This document shows positions 1 through 8,228 of a DNA stretch of 64,000 nucleotides, one piece after another. Position numbers and translations under genes: made by a program. Under the pieces are notes generated by a model. It made no database searches. It had not been told where the DNA came from and saw only the letters and a list, made by a program, of their open reading frames with translations. Numbering within the stretch: position 1 is the stretch's first letter; each line of letters starts with the position of its first letter. The DNA lies in the NCBI GenBank assembly GCA_045598105.1, contig JAZLLK010000087.1, positions 1-64,000 on the forward strand. The letters are read 5' to 3'. Source of the stretch: UBA1205 sp045598105. Lineage in GTDB: Bacteria > Bacteroidota > Bacteroidia > Bacteroidales > WCHB1-69.

Positions 1-1
1 G

Positions 2-787
2 GCTATTGACAAACATATTCCTATAGTGCGCAAAGCGGACTGCCAATACGGCTTTGAGCCGGGTGACACCATAGCCTATACCGGACGCATTCAAGGAGTG
101 GAACAATGTGTGGGCTGGAAAGAAATTTTTACCGCCAATGACACTGCCATTACCTTTATTTTCAGCAAAATATCCGGATATACTTTGTTGGATATATATT
201 ATGACAGCTTGGACAGACCTGAGGGCATAGTGTGGCATTTGAGTGACACCATAGGCTATGATAACGGCAAACCCTATGGCAGGCACGGAAAAATTATGTC
301 ATTTGACAGAAGTACAGGTATGTATAGTTCCTATTTTGACATGAAATTTGCCTATGCCTTTGATTCATTGGACGGGGAAGCCAATACCGATAAGCTGATG
401 CAATTGCGAAACGACACCACTTTAAGTTTTCCGGAAAGGTTACAGGCTGCACCATGGTGCAGAGCTCATGGTGATAAATGGTATATGCCCGCCATATTAG
501 AAGTATTGGAATTTAGGGTGTTAAGAGATTCATTGAACGCCAAATTTGAAGGCTACCCGGAATGGAGACGAATAGGTTGTGGTGAGTTTTTCGGAGATGG
601 CGTAGTATGGCTGTGGAGCAGTACCGAAGTGGATAATTCGGCAACAGAACCTAGTAAAAGAAAAGCTTATGCATCATGTTTTTCCAAAGGAGTTGACATA
701 GGCCAAAATAACAGTGATTTCTATTCAAGTATAAATATAATGCATGTTTATGAAAATCTTTCATATATAGCCGTAAAAAAATTCTAA
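2..787 (+). CDS. DUF1566-like protein, C-terminal part (5' end outside window)
   Basis: The reading frame is open back to the first bases of the window, so the gene is cut at its 5' end; the GTG at 26 is not a convincing start. The visible part ends with features of the DUF1566 / Fibrobacter-type paralogous domain of Bacteroidota surface proteins: an HGKIMSF segment, a WCRAHGDKWYMPAILEV segment (usual form: WYLPS..EL) and WLWSSTE followed by an AxA(S) strand. Such domains are usually found in secreted or lipid-anchored proteins, but no signal peptide is visible because the N terminus is missing. Substrate and role are unknown. A hairpin terminator follows directly. Confidence 0.6.
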   Translation, partial: AIDKHIPIVRKADCQYGFEPGDTIAYTGRIQGVEQCVGWKEIFTANDTAITFIFSKISGYTLLDIYYDSLDRPEGIVWHLSDTIGYDNGKPYGRHGKIMSFDRSTGMYSSYFDMKFAYAFDSLDGEANTDKLMQLRNDTTLSFPERLQAAPWCRAHGDKWYMPAILEVLEFRVLRDSLNAKFEGYPEWRRIGCGEFFGDGVVWLWSSTEVDNSATEPSKRKAYASCFSKGVDIGQNNSDFYSSINIMHVYENLSYIAVKKF

Positions 788-797
788 TATATAAGAA

Positions 798-822
798 AAT
801 GCCGCACATGCGGCATTTTTTT
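798..822 (+). terminator. Rho-independent terminator
   Basis: Perfect 8-bp stem AATGCCGC / GCGGCATT with loop ACAT, running into a T tract. It ends the DUF1566-like gene, whose stop codon is 11 bases upstream. Confidence 0.85.
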
Positions 823-1042
823 ATGGGTAACTTTGGTCTTAAAAAAACTAAGGTTATTATACTATATTTATTCCTTCTACATGATGGAAAAATACACACA
901 AAACCATAATAGTTCTTCATAGTTTCTATTATAATTATCCACAAATATCATACCAAAAATATAATGATAATCAAAATATTACTAACATATTTTGTAGAAA
1001 ACTTTTTTCTTGTGTTTTCTTCTTTTTTATTTTTTTATGATG

Positions 1043-1050
1043 TACCTTTG
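1043..1050 (+). promoter_or_regulatory. Promoter -7 element of the candidate small RNA
   Basis: TACCTTTG matches the Bacteroidota TAnnTTTG -7 element. No good TTTG -33 element is visible at the usual 19-21 bases. No protein gene lies downstream on this strand, only the structured RNA candidate. Confidence 0.55.
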
Positions 1051-1056
1051 CAACAT

Positions 1057-1192
1057 ATCCCTACTATCATAACTATCTTATGAGAGATTCACGTAAACTG
1101 ATATGACAAATACTACTTTCTTCATTTAATTAAACATACTATATTCCATCATTTCATTTTCAGAAAAATGTTTGCGGAATCTCTCTTTTTTT
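1057..1192 (+). ncRNA. Candidate structured small RNA with long closing stem
   Basis: Between a terminator and the 3' end of a convergent gene, a TACCTTTG promoter element is followed by about 25 unpaired bases. Then comes GAGAGATTC-A-CGTAAAC (1082-1098), which pairs with GTTTGCG-GAATCTCTC (1170-1185) as 16 pairs (one G-U) with a single bulged A. Seven T residues (1186-1192) follow at once, so the closing stem doubles as the terminator. The interior is AT-rich and can form a weaker inner helix (CTGATATGA with TCATTTTCAG). No ORF with coding character lies inside. The closed rod shape would suit a 6S-like RNA, but I cannot assign a family. Confidence 0.5.
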
Positions 1193-1202
1193 CCTATATA
1201 TT

Positions 1203-1251
1203 AATAAAAAATCTCCATTATATAATTGTAATTTCAATTTGTAACGGAGAT
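1203..1251 (-). terminator. Terminator of the SDR gene
   Basis: On the minus strand ATCTCC pairs with GGAGAT, with an inner AATTG/CAATT hairpin, followed by TTTTTTATT. It lies just past the stop of the leftward SDR gene at the end of the RNase G operon. Confidence 0.65.
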
Positions 1252-1274
1252 GAGAATATACGAATATTTTCTGT

Positions 1275-2063
1275 TTACATATTGTCTATACTGCGGGCCA
1301 CTTTGGCTGCCAATGCGGGGAAAAACCGCTTAATATATACCATTATCAGTTCTTCTTTGCCCACCAATACTTCTCTTTTTTGCTTTTCTATGGCATCGGC
1401 TATTTGTTTGCCGGCTTTTTCCACCGATATACCGGAAGCCTGACCTTTATCCATTTTACCATGAGGCGTACCATCTTTTTCCAAAGCATAGAGCGATATA
1501 TTGGTTTGTACCCTGCCGGGACACACTATGGTTACCCTTATATTATCATTATAATATTCGGCAGCCACGGTTTCAAAAAATCCGTTCAAGGCATGCTTGG
1601 AAGAACAATAGGCACAACGCAAAGGAAAACCAAATTTACCTGCTATACTGGTAGTTACGGCCAACTGACCGCCACCTTGCCGTATCATTTTCGGCAATAC
1701 ACTCTTCACTATTAATACCGGAGCAAAGTAATTGATATCCATTACTTTATTTATTACCTTCATTTCTGTTTCCACAGTGGTACCCCTTTGGCTTATACCA
1801 GCATTATTATACATAATGTCTATACGACCATATATATTCCAAGCCTGCTCGGCCAATGCTGTTACCTCCTCTTTTTTTGACAAATCAAAAGGCAATACCG
1901 ATACATGGGCTGCTCCCAATGATAAAGCTTCTTCTTTTACCTTTTCCAGCAAATCGGCTTCTAAGGCCGTAATAATTAATGTGTAGCCTCTTTTGGCAAA
2001 TTCCAATGCGGTAGCTTTACCCATACCGGACGATGCACCGGTTATCCATATTACTTTTTTCAT
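1275..2063 (-). CDS. Short-chain dehydrogenase/reductase (SDR)
   Basis: A 262-residue classical SDR, the usual family length. Visible motifs: the dinucleotide-binding TGASSGMG at residues 8-15, NNAG at 86-89, catalytic Ser139 and the YCSSK pair Tyr152/Lys156. It should carry out NAD(P)-dependent oxidation or reduction of a small hydroxyl/keto compound in the cytosol; the substrate cannot be read from sequence. It is last in a leftward run (RNase G, DUF4159 protein, S4 protein, SDR) and is followed by a hairpin terminator. Its neighbours do not point to a pathway. Confidence 0.85.
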   Translation of the reverse strand: MKKVIWITGASSGMGKATALEFAKRGYTLIITALEADLLEKVKEEALSLGAAHVSVLPFDLSKKEEVTALAEQAWNIYGRIDIMYNNAGISQRGTTVETEMKVINKVMDINYFAPVLIVKSVLPKMIRQGGGQLAVTTSIAGKFGFPLRCAYCSSKHALNGFFETVAAEYYNDNIRVTIVCPGRVQTNISLYALEKDGTPHGKMDKGQASGISVEKAGKQIADAIEKQKREVLVGKEELIMVYIKRFFPALAAKVARSIDNM

Positions 2064-2078
2064 TATATAATTGTATTT

Positions 2079-2507
2079 CTAATTATTATCAGTGTTATTT
2101 GTTAATATTTCATCGTCCCAGTCATCCTCGTCATTCAAAAAATCTTTCAAATAATCTAATTGCCGACGGTCACGCTTGGTAGGACGCCCCAGTCCTGCCT
2201 CTCGGGTTTCGAATTTCATACGCAACATTTTTACCCTTTCATATTCTTCCGGTGGGGTAATATCTTCATAATAAAGCGGCACATCTTTGGCCGAAATACG
2301 GCTTTTGGGACTATTAAGCACCACTACCTCTTTTTTCAGCTGACCGGTTTTTACCGTTATTTTGCAGCCTTCATGTAGCTCACGTGAAGGTTTTACATTC
2401 ACATCCTCTATTTTTACCTTGCCTGCATTACAGGCATCGGTAGCCATAGTACGGGTTTTGAACAATCGTACCATCCACAACCATTTATCGGCTCTTACTT
2501 TTTCCAT
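2079..2507 (-). CDS. S4-domain RNA-binding protein, HslR/Hsp15-like
   Basis: 142 residues. The N-terminal S4 RNA-binding domain begins VRADKWLWMVRLFKTRTMA, as in Hsp15 (HslR), which in E. coli binds stalled 50S subunits carrying nascent chains. A basic segment GLGRPTKRDRRQL follows, and the tail is acidic (NDEDDWDDE). The gene sits 3 bases after the DUF4159 gene and 15 before the SDR, so it is almost certainly cotranscribed with both. Bacteroidota homologues have the same S4 plus GRPTKRDRR layout. A ribosome-rescue role is family-based inference. Confidence 0.8.
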   Translation of the reverse strand: MEKVRADKWLWMVRLFKTRTMATDACNAGKVKIEDVNVKPSRELHEGCKITVKTGQLKKEVVVLNSPKSRISAKDVPLYYEDITPPEEYERVKMLRMKFETREAGLGRPTKRDRRQLDYLKDFLNDEDDWDDEILTNNTDNN

Positions 2508-2510
2508 GCT

Positions 2511-3173
2511 TTATTTGGTAAAAACATATTGTACTATATTAGCACCCATTTTCAAGGCCTTTATATGCAATTGTTCATCGTCTTGATGCACCGATGTATC
2601 TTCCCATCCGTCACCCAAATCACATTCATAAGAATAAAAACACACCAGCCTGCCCTTATATATAAGCCCAAAGCCCTGCGGAGCCTTATTGTCATGCTCG
2701 TGTATTTTAGGCAGTCCGTTAGAAAATTCATACGTCTGATGATATATGGCATGACTATGTGGCAATTCCACAAAATCCAATTCCGGAAATACCTTTTTCA
2801 TTTCCCTTCTCACCGATTTATCTATGCCGTAATTATCATCTATATGCAAAAAACCGCCACTTATTAAATAGTTACGCAGGTTCCTGGCTTCCTGCTCCGA
2901 AAACAGCACATTGCCATGCCCTGTCATGTGCACCATAGGATAATTGAATATATCTATACTCCCCACCTCTACCGTAGCCGGTGTAGGATTCAGCTTCATA
3001 CGCAATTCCTTATTGCAATATTTTACCAGGTTACCCAGTGAAGTAGGATTGGCATACCAATCACCGCCGCCATGATATTTCAATAGGGCTATTTGCTGTC
3101 CGCACAAAACAGAACAGGTGCCAATGCTCAATAACAGCATTGTAACATATATGTATAACTTGCTATGCTTCAT
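2511..3173 (-). CDS. DUF4159 domain-containing exported protein
   Basis: 220 residues with an N-terminal hydrophobic signal segment (about residues 5-25, ending near SVLCGQQ). The body fits DUF4159: LLKYHGGGDWYANP near the start, then MTGHGNVLFSEQEARNLRNYLISGGFLHIDDNYG and a conserved ECDLGDGWED late in the chain. The ThuA-like glutamine-amidotransferase fold suggested for this family has no proven activity. The start codon lies inside the end of the RNase G gene (11-base overlap), which implies translational coupling. Function unknown; probably periplasmic. Confidence 0.75.
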   Translation of the reverse strand: MKHSKLYIYVTMLLLSIGTCSVLCGQQIALLKYHGGGDWYANPTSLGNLVKYCNKELRMKLNPTPATVEVGSIDIFNYPMVHMTGHGNVLFSEQEARNLRNYLISGGFLHIDDNYGIDKSVRREMKKVFPELDFVELPHSHAIYHQTYEFSNGLPKIHEHDNKAPQGFGLIYKGRLVCFYSYECDLGDGWEDTSVHQDDEQLHIKALKMGANIVQYVFTK

Positions 3174-4752
3174 CTATTTCGGTGTGCTGCATGGCTTCCG
3201 GTGTCCACAGGTTAATTTCGCCTATGTTCTTGCTATAAAATTTGTATTCCAGCAATTGTAACGACTCCTTGGCCACCAGTTTTAATTTGCATTTGTATCG
3301 CCACATCCATTTCATTTTGTAATTAATGAAATGTTTGGTAAGAAATGCATATAGGAAAGGATGTACTTCTAAGATTAAATTACGCTCCTTTTGCTGCTCT
3401 ACCATCATTTGCAGGTTATTTTCTATGTCATCTACTATTAATACCGGCGGACGCACCATACCTGTACCATTACAGGAAGGACAGCATTCACGTACATCTA
3501 TATTTACTTCCGGACGCACCCTTTGACGGGTTATTTGTATTAAACCGAACTTATTAGGAGGTAATATGGTGTGTTTAGCTTTATCGGCACTCATTAAATC
3601 CACCATATAGTTGAACAATTCCTTTCTATGTTCGGCTTCATGCATATCTATAAAATCTATAATAATAATACCTCCCATATCACGCAAACGCAATTGACGG
3701 GCTATTTCTTTAGCGGCATGCATGTTCACTTCCAAAGCATTGATTTCTTGCGACTTTTCAGAATTCACTCTGTGTCCGCTATTTACATCTATTACATGCA
3801 ATGCTTCGGTATGTTCTATTACCAAATATATACCGCCTCTTATAGACACACTTTTACCAAAAGCCCCTTTTATTTGCTTATCTATACCATAGTATTCAAA
3901 TACCGGAATGGGGTTTTTATGTAATTTTACTATGTCCAGCTTATCCGGAGCTATAGTTTGTATATATGATTTTACTTCACTAAAATAGTTTTGCCCTACA
4001 TATATAGTATCAAAAGTATCATTGAGCATATCTCTTAATACGGTAGATACTTTATCTAATTCACTCAATATCATTTTCGGAAACTTATTTCCGCTGATAT
4101 TTCTTACCATATCGCTCCATTTATTCAGCAAATTTCTCATATCGGCATGCAATACCTCTATATTTTGATCTTTGGCTACGGTGCGTATAATAATACCCAT
4201 ATTTTTGGGCTTAATGCTCATTACGGCCTTGCGAAGACGATTACGCTCTTCACCGGAGGTTATTTTTTGTGATACCATTACCTTATCGGAAAATGGTACC
4301 AATACACAATATCTGCCCGCTAGGGCTATTTCGCCTGACAAACGGGGACCCTTGGTAGATATGGCTTCTTTGGCTATTTGTACTAATACCAAATCATTAA
4401 CCGAAAATACATCTTTTATTTTTCCCGTTTTTTCTATGTATGGTTCTATTTTTACATCAGCCAATGATGAGGATTTTACATTACCCTGCATACAGTTTTT
4501 TACATATTTGCTGAATGTTTTCATATTAACACCCAGGTCCAAATAATGTAAAAAAGCATCTTTTTCGTGTCCTATATCTACAAATGCCGCATTCAAGCCG
4601 GGTATTATTCTTTTTACCCTACCCAAATGCACATCTCCTACTCTAAAACTATCGGAAGTTTTCTCTTTGTGCAATTCAACCAATACCTTATTTTCCAATA
4701 AAGCTATTTGTATTTCATCACCAATTGAATCTATGTATAATTCTTTACTCAA
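3163..4752 (-). CDS. rng: Ribonuclease G/E family endoribonuclease
   Basis: 529 residues, the size of RNase G without the long scaffold tail of RNase E. The S1-like RNA-binding part has LNAAFVDIGHEKDAFLHY (about 53-70). Metal-binding catalytic aspartates are Asp322 (HVIDVNSGHR) and Asp366 (IIIIDFIDM), and the zinc-link cysteines are in CCPSCNGTG (423-431). It should cleave single-stranded RNA in rRNA maturation and mRNA decay. The start is TTG at 4752, chosen because AGGAGG lies 5 bases upstream and the S1 part begins at once; no ATG is available nearby. First gene of a four-gene leftward operon. Confidence 0.9.
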   Translation of the reverse strand: MSKELYIDSIGDEIQIALLENKVLVELHKEKTSDSFRVGDVHLGRVKRIIPGLNAAFVDIGHEKDAFLHYLDLGVNMKTFSKYVKNCMQGNVKSSSLADVKIEPYIEKTGKIKDVFSVNDLVLVQIAKEAISTKGPRLSGEIALAGRYCVLVPFSDKVMVSQKITSGEERNRLRKAVMSIKPKNMGIIIRTVAKDQNIEVLHADMRNLLNKWSDMVRNISGNKFPKMILSELDKVSTVLRDMLNDTFDTIYVGQNYFSEVKSYIQTIAPDKLDIVKLHKNPIPVFEYYGIDKQIKGAFGKSVSIRGGIYLVIEHTEALHVIDVNSGHRVNSEKSQEINALEVNMHAAKEIARQLRLRDMGGIIIIDFIDMHEAEHRKELFNYMVDLMSADKAKHTILPPNKFGLIQITRQRVRPEVNIDVRECCPSCNGTGMVRPPVLIVDDIENNLQMMVEQQKERNLILEVHPFLYAFLTKHFINYKMKWMWRYKCKLKLVAKESLQLLEYKFYSKNIGEINLWTPEAMQHTEIDEA

Positions 4753-4812
4753 ATCTTCCTCCTACTTTTTTTTCTCATTGTCAAAACAATAAGAAACTTT
4801 ATGGGTTTAAAC

Positions 4813-4860
4813 AAAAAAAACTAAACCACATACTCACTATTTGGGGAATATGTGATTTAG
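4813..4860 (-). terminator. Terminator after the mini ribosomal-type gene
   Basis: Minus-strand hairpin: CTAAATCACATA pairs with TATGTGGTTTAG (one mismatch), followed by eight T. It separates the HU/mini-protein transcript from RNase G. Confidence 0.8.
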
Positions 4861-4892
4861 TTAATAAAAACGTGATATTTCACCAAAGAAGA

Positions 4893-4982
4893 TTACTTCT
4901 TCTTATGTCTGTTTTTACGCAAACGTTTTTTACGTTTGTGTGTAGACATTTTATGTCTTTTATGTTTCTTTCCGTTAGGCAT
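4893..4982 (-). CDS. 29-residue basic AURKAIP1/COX24-type ribosomal protein
   Basis: A tiny gene reading MPNGKKHKRHKMSTHKRKKR then LRKNRHKKK and stop. More than half the residues are Lys, Arg or His. It matches the very short AURKAIP1/COX24-domain proteins conserved across Bacteroidota, related to the mitochondrial small-subunit protein mS38 and regarded as a small-subunit component. It starts 15 bases after the HU gene and ends just before a strong terminator, so the two abundant nucleic-acid-binding proteins share a transcript. Too short for most gene finders; the high conservation of the motif supports it. Confidence 0.8.
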   Translation of the reverse strand: MPNGKKHKRHKMSTHKRKKRLRKNRHKKK

Positions 4983-4997
4983 ATCTTTTCGTATTTA

Positions 4998-5282
4998 TTA
5001 TTTAACTTTTGCTTTTACTGTATTCGAAAATGATTTAGCCGGTTTGAAAGAAGGTATTTTGTGTGCCGGTATGGTGATAGTGGTATTTTTAGAAATGTTT
5101 CTACCGGTCTTTTGTGCTCTTTCTTTAATAATAAAACTACCAAAACCTCTTAAATATACGTTTTCTTTTTTCAATAAAGAACCTTTAACAACAACCATGA
5201 ATTGTTCTACTACTTGTTGAACTGCTCCTTTATCAATGCTTGTTTTGCTAGCAATTTCTGCTACTAAATCTGCTTTTGTCAT
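4998..5282 (-). CDS. hup: HU family DNA-binding protein
   Basis: 94 residues, a single HU/IHF domain: MTKADLVAEIASKTSI at the start, the GFGSFIIKERAQKTGRN beta-arm base and the IPAHKIPSFKPAKSF segment in place of the usual AxxxPxFKxGKxLK. It binds and bends DNA as a dimer in nucleoid organisation. A TACTTTTG promoter element about 70 bases upstream serves it, and a perfect inverted repeat sits at the probable transcript start. It is followed by the mini ribosomal-type gene and a terminator. Confidence 0.92.
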   Translation of the reverse strand: MTKADLVAEIASKTSIDKGAVQQVVEQFMVVVKGSLLKKENVYLRGFGSFIIKERAQKTGRNISKNTTITIPAHKIPSFKPAKSFSNTVKAKVK

Positions 5283-5331
5283 ATCTCTATTACTTTTTTT
5301 TATAATAATTACTTTTTATCTTTGCTTGTAC

Positions 5332-5346
5332 ATTCATACTATGAAT
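5332..5346. promoter_or_regulatory. 15-base inverted repeat at the hup transcript start
   Basis: ATTCATA-C-TATGAAT is a perfect 7-bp inverted repeat with one central base. It begins about 7 bases past the hup -7 element, so it could be an operator overlapping the start point or a 5' hairpin on the mRNA. No regulator can be named. Confidence 0.35.
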
Positions 5347-5352
5347 GATGTG

Positions 5353-5360
5353 CAAAAGTA
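5353..5360 (-). promoter_or_regulatory. hup promoter -7 element
   Basis: TACTTTTG on the minus strand, matching TAnnTTTG. A TTTG lies upstream at slightly short spacing. The rest of the gap between hup and topA (about 5361-5620) is AT-rich and shows no gene. Confidence 0.55.
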
Positions 5361-5620
5361 CAATTATTTTGAATATCAAACACATAAAACGCAAAAAAAA
5401 TTTTTAAAAAATATATAATTAACTATATATTAATATTTTGCATATTTGCTCGAGACATGTCTTTGCTCATATATGTGTTTATATTCTGCTCTTTTACCTG
5501 TTTATTTACTAAAAATTTAGCACCTGCGTACTGCAAATTGGACATTTCGTTTCCATGTAGAAAAACAATGGAAAAAAAGCCTTTTGCAAACTATACATTA
5601 TATATAAGAAAAAAAAGTTA

Positions 5621-5628
5621 TACCTTTG
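5621..5628 (+). promoter_or_regulatory. topA promoter -7 element
   Basis: TACCTTTG followed by GCAAC, a typical Bacteroidota promoter context, giving an mRNA leader of about 80 bases before topA. Confidence 0.6.
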
Positions 5629-5714
5629 CAACTTTGAAAATGCATGATATTTCCATAGTGAATGAAAGTGTATTTTTTAAGTTACTAACTTCTAATAATA
5701 GAAACTATACATAA

Positions 5715-8219
5715 ATGAGTAAAAATTTGGTCATTGTCGAATCACCGGCAAAAGCAAAAACAATTGAAAAATTCTTAGGCAAGGATTTCACTGTAAAATC
5801 AAGCATGGGTCACGTGCGTGACCTTCCTCAAAAGGACTTAGGCATTGACATAGCTCAAGGGTTTATGCCTTTATATGAAATCATGTCTGATAAAAAGAAA
5901 ATAGTAAGTGAACTTAATGCCGATGTAAAGGCTGCCGATGTTGTATGGTTGGCTACTGATGAGGACCGCGAAGGAGAAGCCATATCATGGCACTTAATGG
6001 AAACGCTGAACATTCCTCAGGAGAAAACCAAACGTATTGCTTTTCATGAAATTACCAAACAAGCCATTATAGAAGCCATTAATAATCCCCGATCTTTGAA
6101 TATTAATTTGGTAAATGCCCAGCAGGCACGTCGTGTATTAGACCGTTTGGTAGGTTTTGAACTTTCTCCTATATTATGGCATAAAATTAAACCTTCTCTT
6201 TCGGCAGGCAGAGTACAATCGGTGGCTGTACGCCTTATAGTAGAAAAGGAAAAAGACATACGCAATTTCCAAAGTACCTCCGCCTACCGTATTACAGCAT
6301 TATTCCTTACCGATGAAAAAAACAAACAAGGCTTTATTGCCGAACTTAACACTCGCTTTGCTACCGAAAAAGAGGCCCTGGAATTTTTGGAATTATGTAA
6401 AACTGCATCTTTTACCGTAAGCAATATAGGTAAAAAGCCTGTTAAAAAATCACCGGCCGCTCCTTTTACCACTTCTACCCTACAACAGGAAGCCTCCAGA
6501 AAATTAGGATTTTCGGTATCTAAAACCATGCTGGTATCACAGCAGCTGTATGAAGCCGGCTACATTACTTACATGCGTACCGATGCCGTTACCTTGTCTA
6601 ACGTGGCCTTGGCCGATGCCAAAAAAGAAATAGAACAAACCTATGGCAGCAAATATGCCAAAACAAGAAAATATACCACTAAAAGCAAAGGTGCACAGGA
6701 AGCACACGAAGCCATACGCCCCACCAATATGAGCATGCATGCTATTACTGCAGGTGATGCCGCACAAAAGAAACTATATGACCTTATATGGAAGCGTACC
6801 ATAGCTTCCCAAATGAGCGATGCCCAATTTGAAAAAACCGATATGGACATACAAATATCTAATAGTAAACACCTGTTTTCTGCCTCCGGCGAAGTATTAC
6901 TCTTTGACGGATTTTTAAAAGTATATCTTGAATCACATGATGACGATGATGAAAATGAAAATATTGGTGTAGTTTTGCCCATAGTTAACATAGGCACTTC
7001 TCTATTTGCTTCTAAAATAGAAGCTACCGAAAAATATACCCAACAACCCTATCGCTTCACCGAAGCCAGCCTGGTAAAAAAAATGGAAGAATTGGGAATA
7101 GGCCGTCCTTCTACTTACGCTCCCATTATTTCCACTATACAAAAAAGAGGCTACGTTACCAATACCGAAAAAGAAGGATTTGAACGTAAATACCAAATTA
7201 TTACCCTTCAAAAAGGCAAACTTACCCATACCACCAAAACCGAAAAAATAGGTTACGAAAAAGGTAAACTATCACCTACTGACATAGGCATAATAGTAAA
7301 TGACTTTTTGGTACAGAACTTTAAATACATAATGGACTATGACTTTACCGCCAAAGTAGAAAAACAATTTGATGACATTGCTTTGGGTAAAATACAATGG
7401 GTAAATATGATAAAAACATTCTACTCCCCATTTCATAAAGAAGTGGATTACACCATGGAACACTCTGAAAAAGCCCGTGGCGAACGTTTATTGGGTGTAG
7501 ACCCCGCCTCCGGCAAAAATGTATATGTAAAACTGGGTAAATTTGGACCGCTTATACAAATAGGTGAATCTAACTCTAATGATGAACTTAAATTTGCCTC
7601 ACTCCTGCCGGGACAAAGTATAGAGTCTGTTACCTTTGAACAAGCCATGGATTTATTCAAACTGCCTCGCACCATTGGACAAATAGAAGGTGAAGATGTG
7701 GTAGCCAATATAGGCAGATTTGGACCGTATATACGATATAAAGGTAAATTTTATCCTATACCCAAAACCGAAAATATGCTCACCATTGATATAAATAAAT
7801 GTATGGAAATTATAGCCAAAAAAAATGAGCGTGACGCTCAAAAACAATTGGTCTCCATAGGTAAATATGAAAATAGTGATGTGAGCGCGGCTATAGGCAG
7901 ATTTGGACCATATGTATTGTATAACAAGCATTTTTATTCCTTACCGGCCAATACAGACATTAAAAACGTTAGTCTGGACGAAGCCATAGCTGCCATAGAA
8001 CAAGTAGAAAATAAAAAGAACATAAAGCTATTTGATAACGACAGCAGCTTAAAAATACTCAACGGACGGTATGGTCCGTATATAGCTAAAAACAATGTGA
8101 ATTATAAAATTCCCAAAGATACCGACCCCGCTACACTTACGTATGAACAATGCCTGGCCATTATAGAAAACGAAAGCAAAAAAAAGAAAACGGTAAAAAA
8201 AGCAAGTAAAGCCAAATAG
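5715..8219 (+). CDS. topA: DNA topoisomerase I (type IA)
   Basis: 834 residues. It relaxes negatively supercoiled DNA. The Toprim domain is at the N terminus (LVIVESPAKAKTIEKFLG with Glu9; TDEDREGEA with acidic triad at 82-86). The catalytic tyrosine is Tyr286 in YITYMRTD. The tail has no Cys4 zinc fingers; it carries four repeated modules built around GKFGPLI, GRFGPYI, GRFGPYV and GRYGPYI, as in other Bacteroidota, and ends in a Lys-rich stretch. It has its own promoter and leads a rightward run with the ureohydrolase-like gene 9 bases downstream. Confidence 0.96.
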   Translation: MSKNLVIVESPAKAKTIEKFLGKDFTVKSSMGHVRDLPQKDLGIDIAQGFMPLYEIMSDKKKIVSELNADVKAADVVWLATDEDREGEAISWHLMETLNIPQEKTKRIAFHEITKQAIIEAINNPRSLNINLVNAQQARRVLDRLVGFELSPILWHKIKPSLSAGRVQSVAVRLIVEKEKDIRNFQSTSAYRITALFLTDEKNKQGFIAELNTRFATEKEALEFLELCKTASFTVSNIGKKPVKKSPAAPFTTSTLQQEASRKLGFSVSKTMLVSQQLYEAGYITYMRTDAVTLSNVALADAKKEIEQTYGSKYAKTRKYTTKSKGAQEAHEAIRPTNMSMHAITAGDAAQKKLYDLIWKRTIASQMSDAQFEKTDMDIQISNSKHLFSASGEVLLFDGFLKVYLESHDDDDENENIGVVLPIVNIGTSLFASKIEATEKYTQQPYRFTEASLVKKMEELGIGRPSTYAPIISTIQKRGYVTNTEKEGFERKYQIITLQKGKLTHTTKTEKIGYEKGKLSPTDIGIIVNDFLVQNFKYIMDYDFTAKVEKQFDDIALGKIQWVNMIKTFYSPFHKEVDYTMEHSEKARGERLLGVDPASGKNVYVKLGKFGPLIQIGESNSNDELKFASLLPGQSIESVTFEQAMDLFKLPRTIGQIEGEDVVANIGRFGPYIRYKGKFYPIPKTENMLTIDINKCMEIIAKKNERDAQKQLVSIGKYENSDVSAAIGRFGPYVLYNKHFYSLPANTDIKNVSLDEAIAAIEQVENKKNIKLFDNDSSLKILNGRYGPYIAKNNVNYKIPKDTDPATLTYEQCLAIIENESKKKKTVKKASKAK

Positions 8220-8228
8220 TTATATTTT

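Noticed and set aside
651..944. A 97-residue minus-strand frame across the end of the first gene and its terminator
   Set aside because: It overlaps a real coding region and the terminator hairpin, with no protein-like motif.
5317..5324. TATCTTTG plus-strand promoter-like element in the hup leader
   Set aside because: No gene or structured RNA lies within reach downstream before the topA promoter; probably chance.
5457..5714. An 85-residue plus-strand frame upstream of topA
   Set aside because: It contains the topA promoter, is low in complexity and ends exactly at the topA start.
5810..5822. CACGTG core inside topA, also seen at 14.6 kb and 22.7 kb
   Set aside because: The flanks do not match the parS consensus GTTYCACGTGRAAC, so these are chance hexamers.
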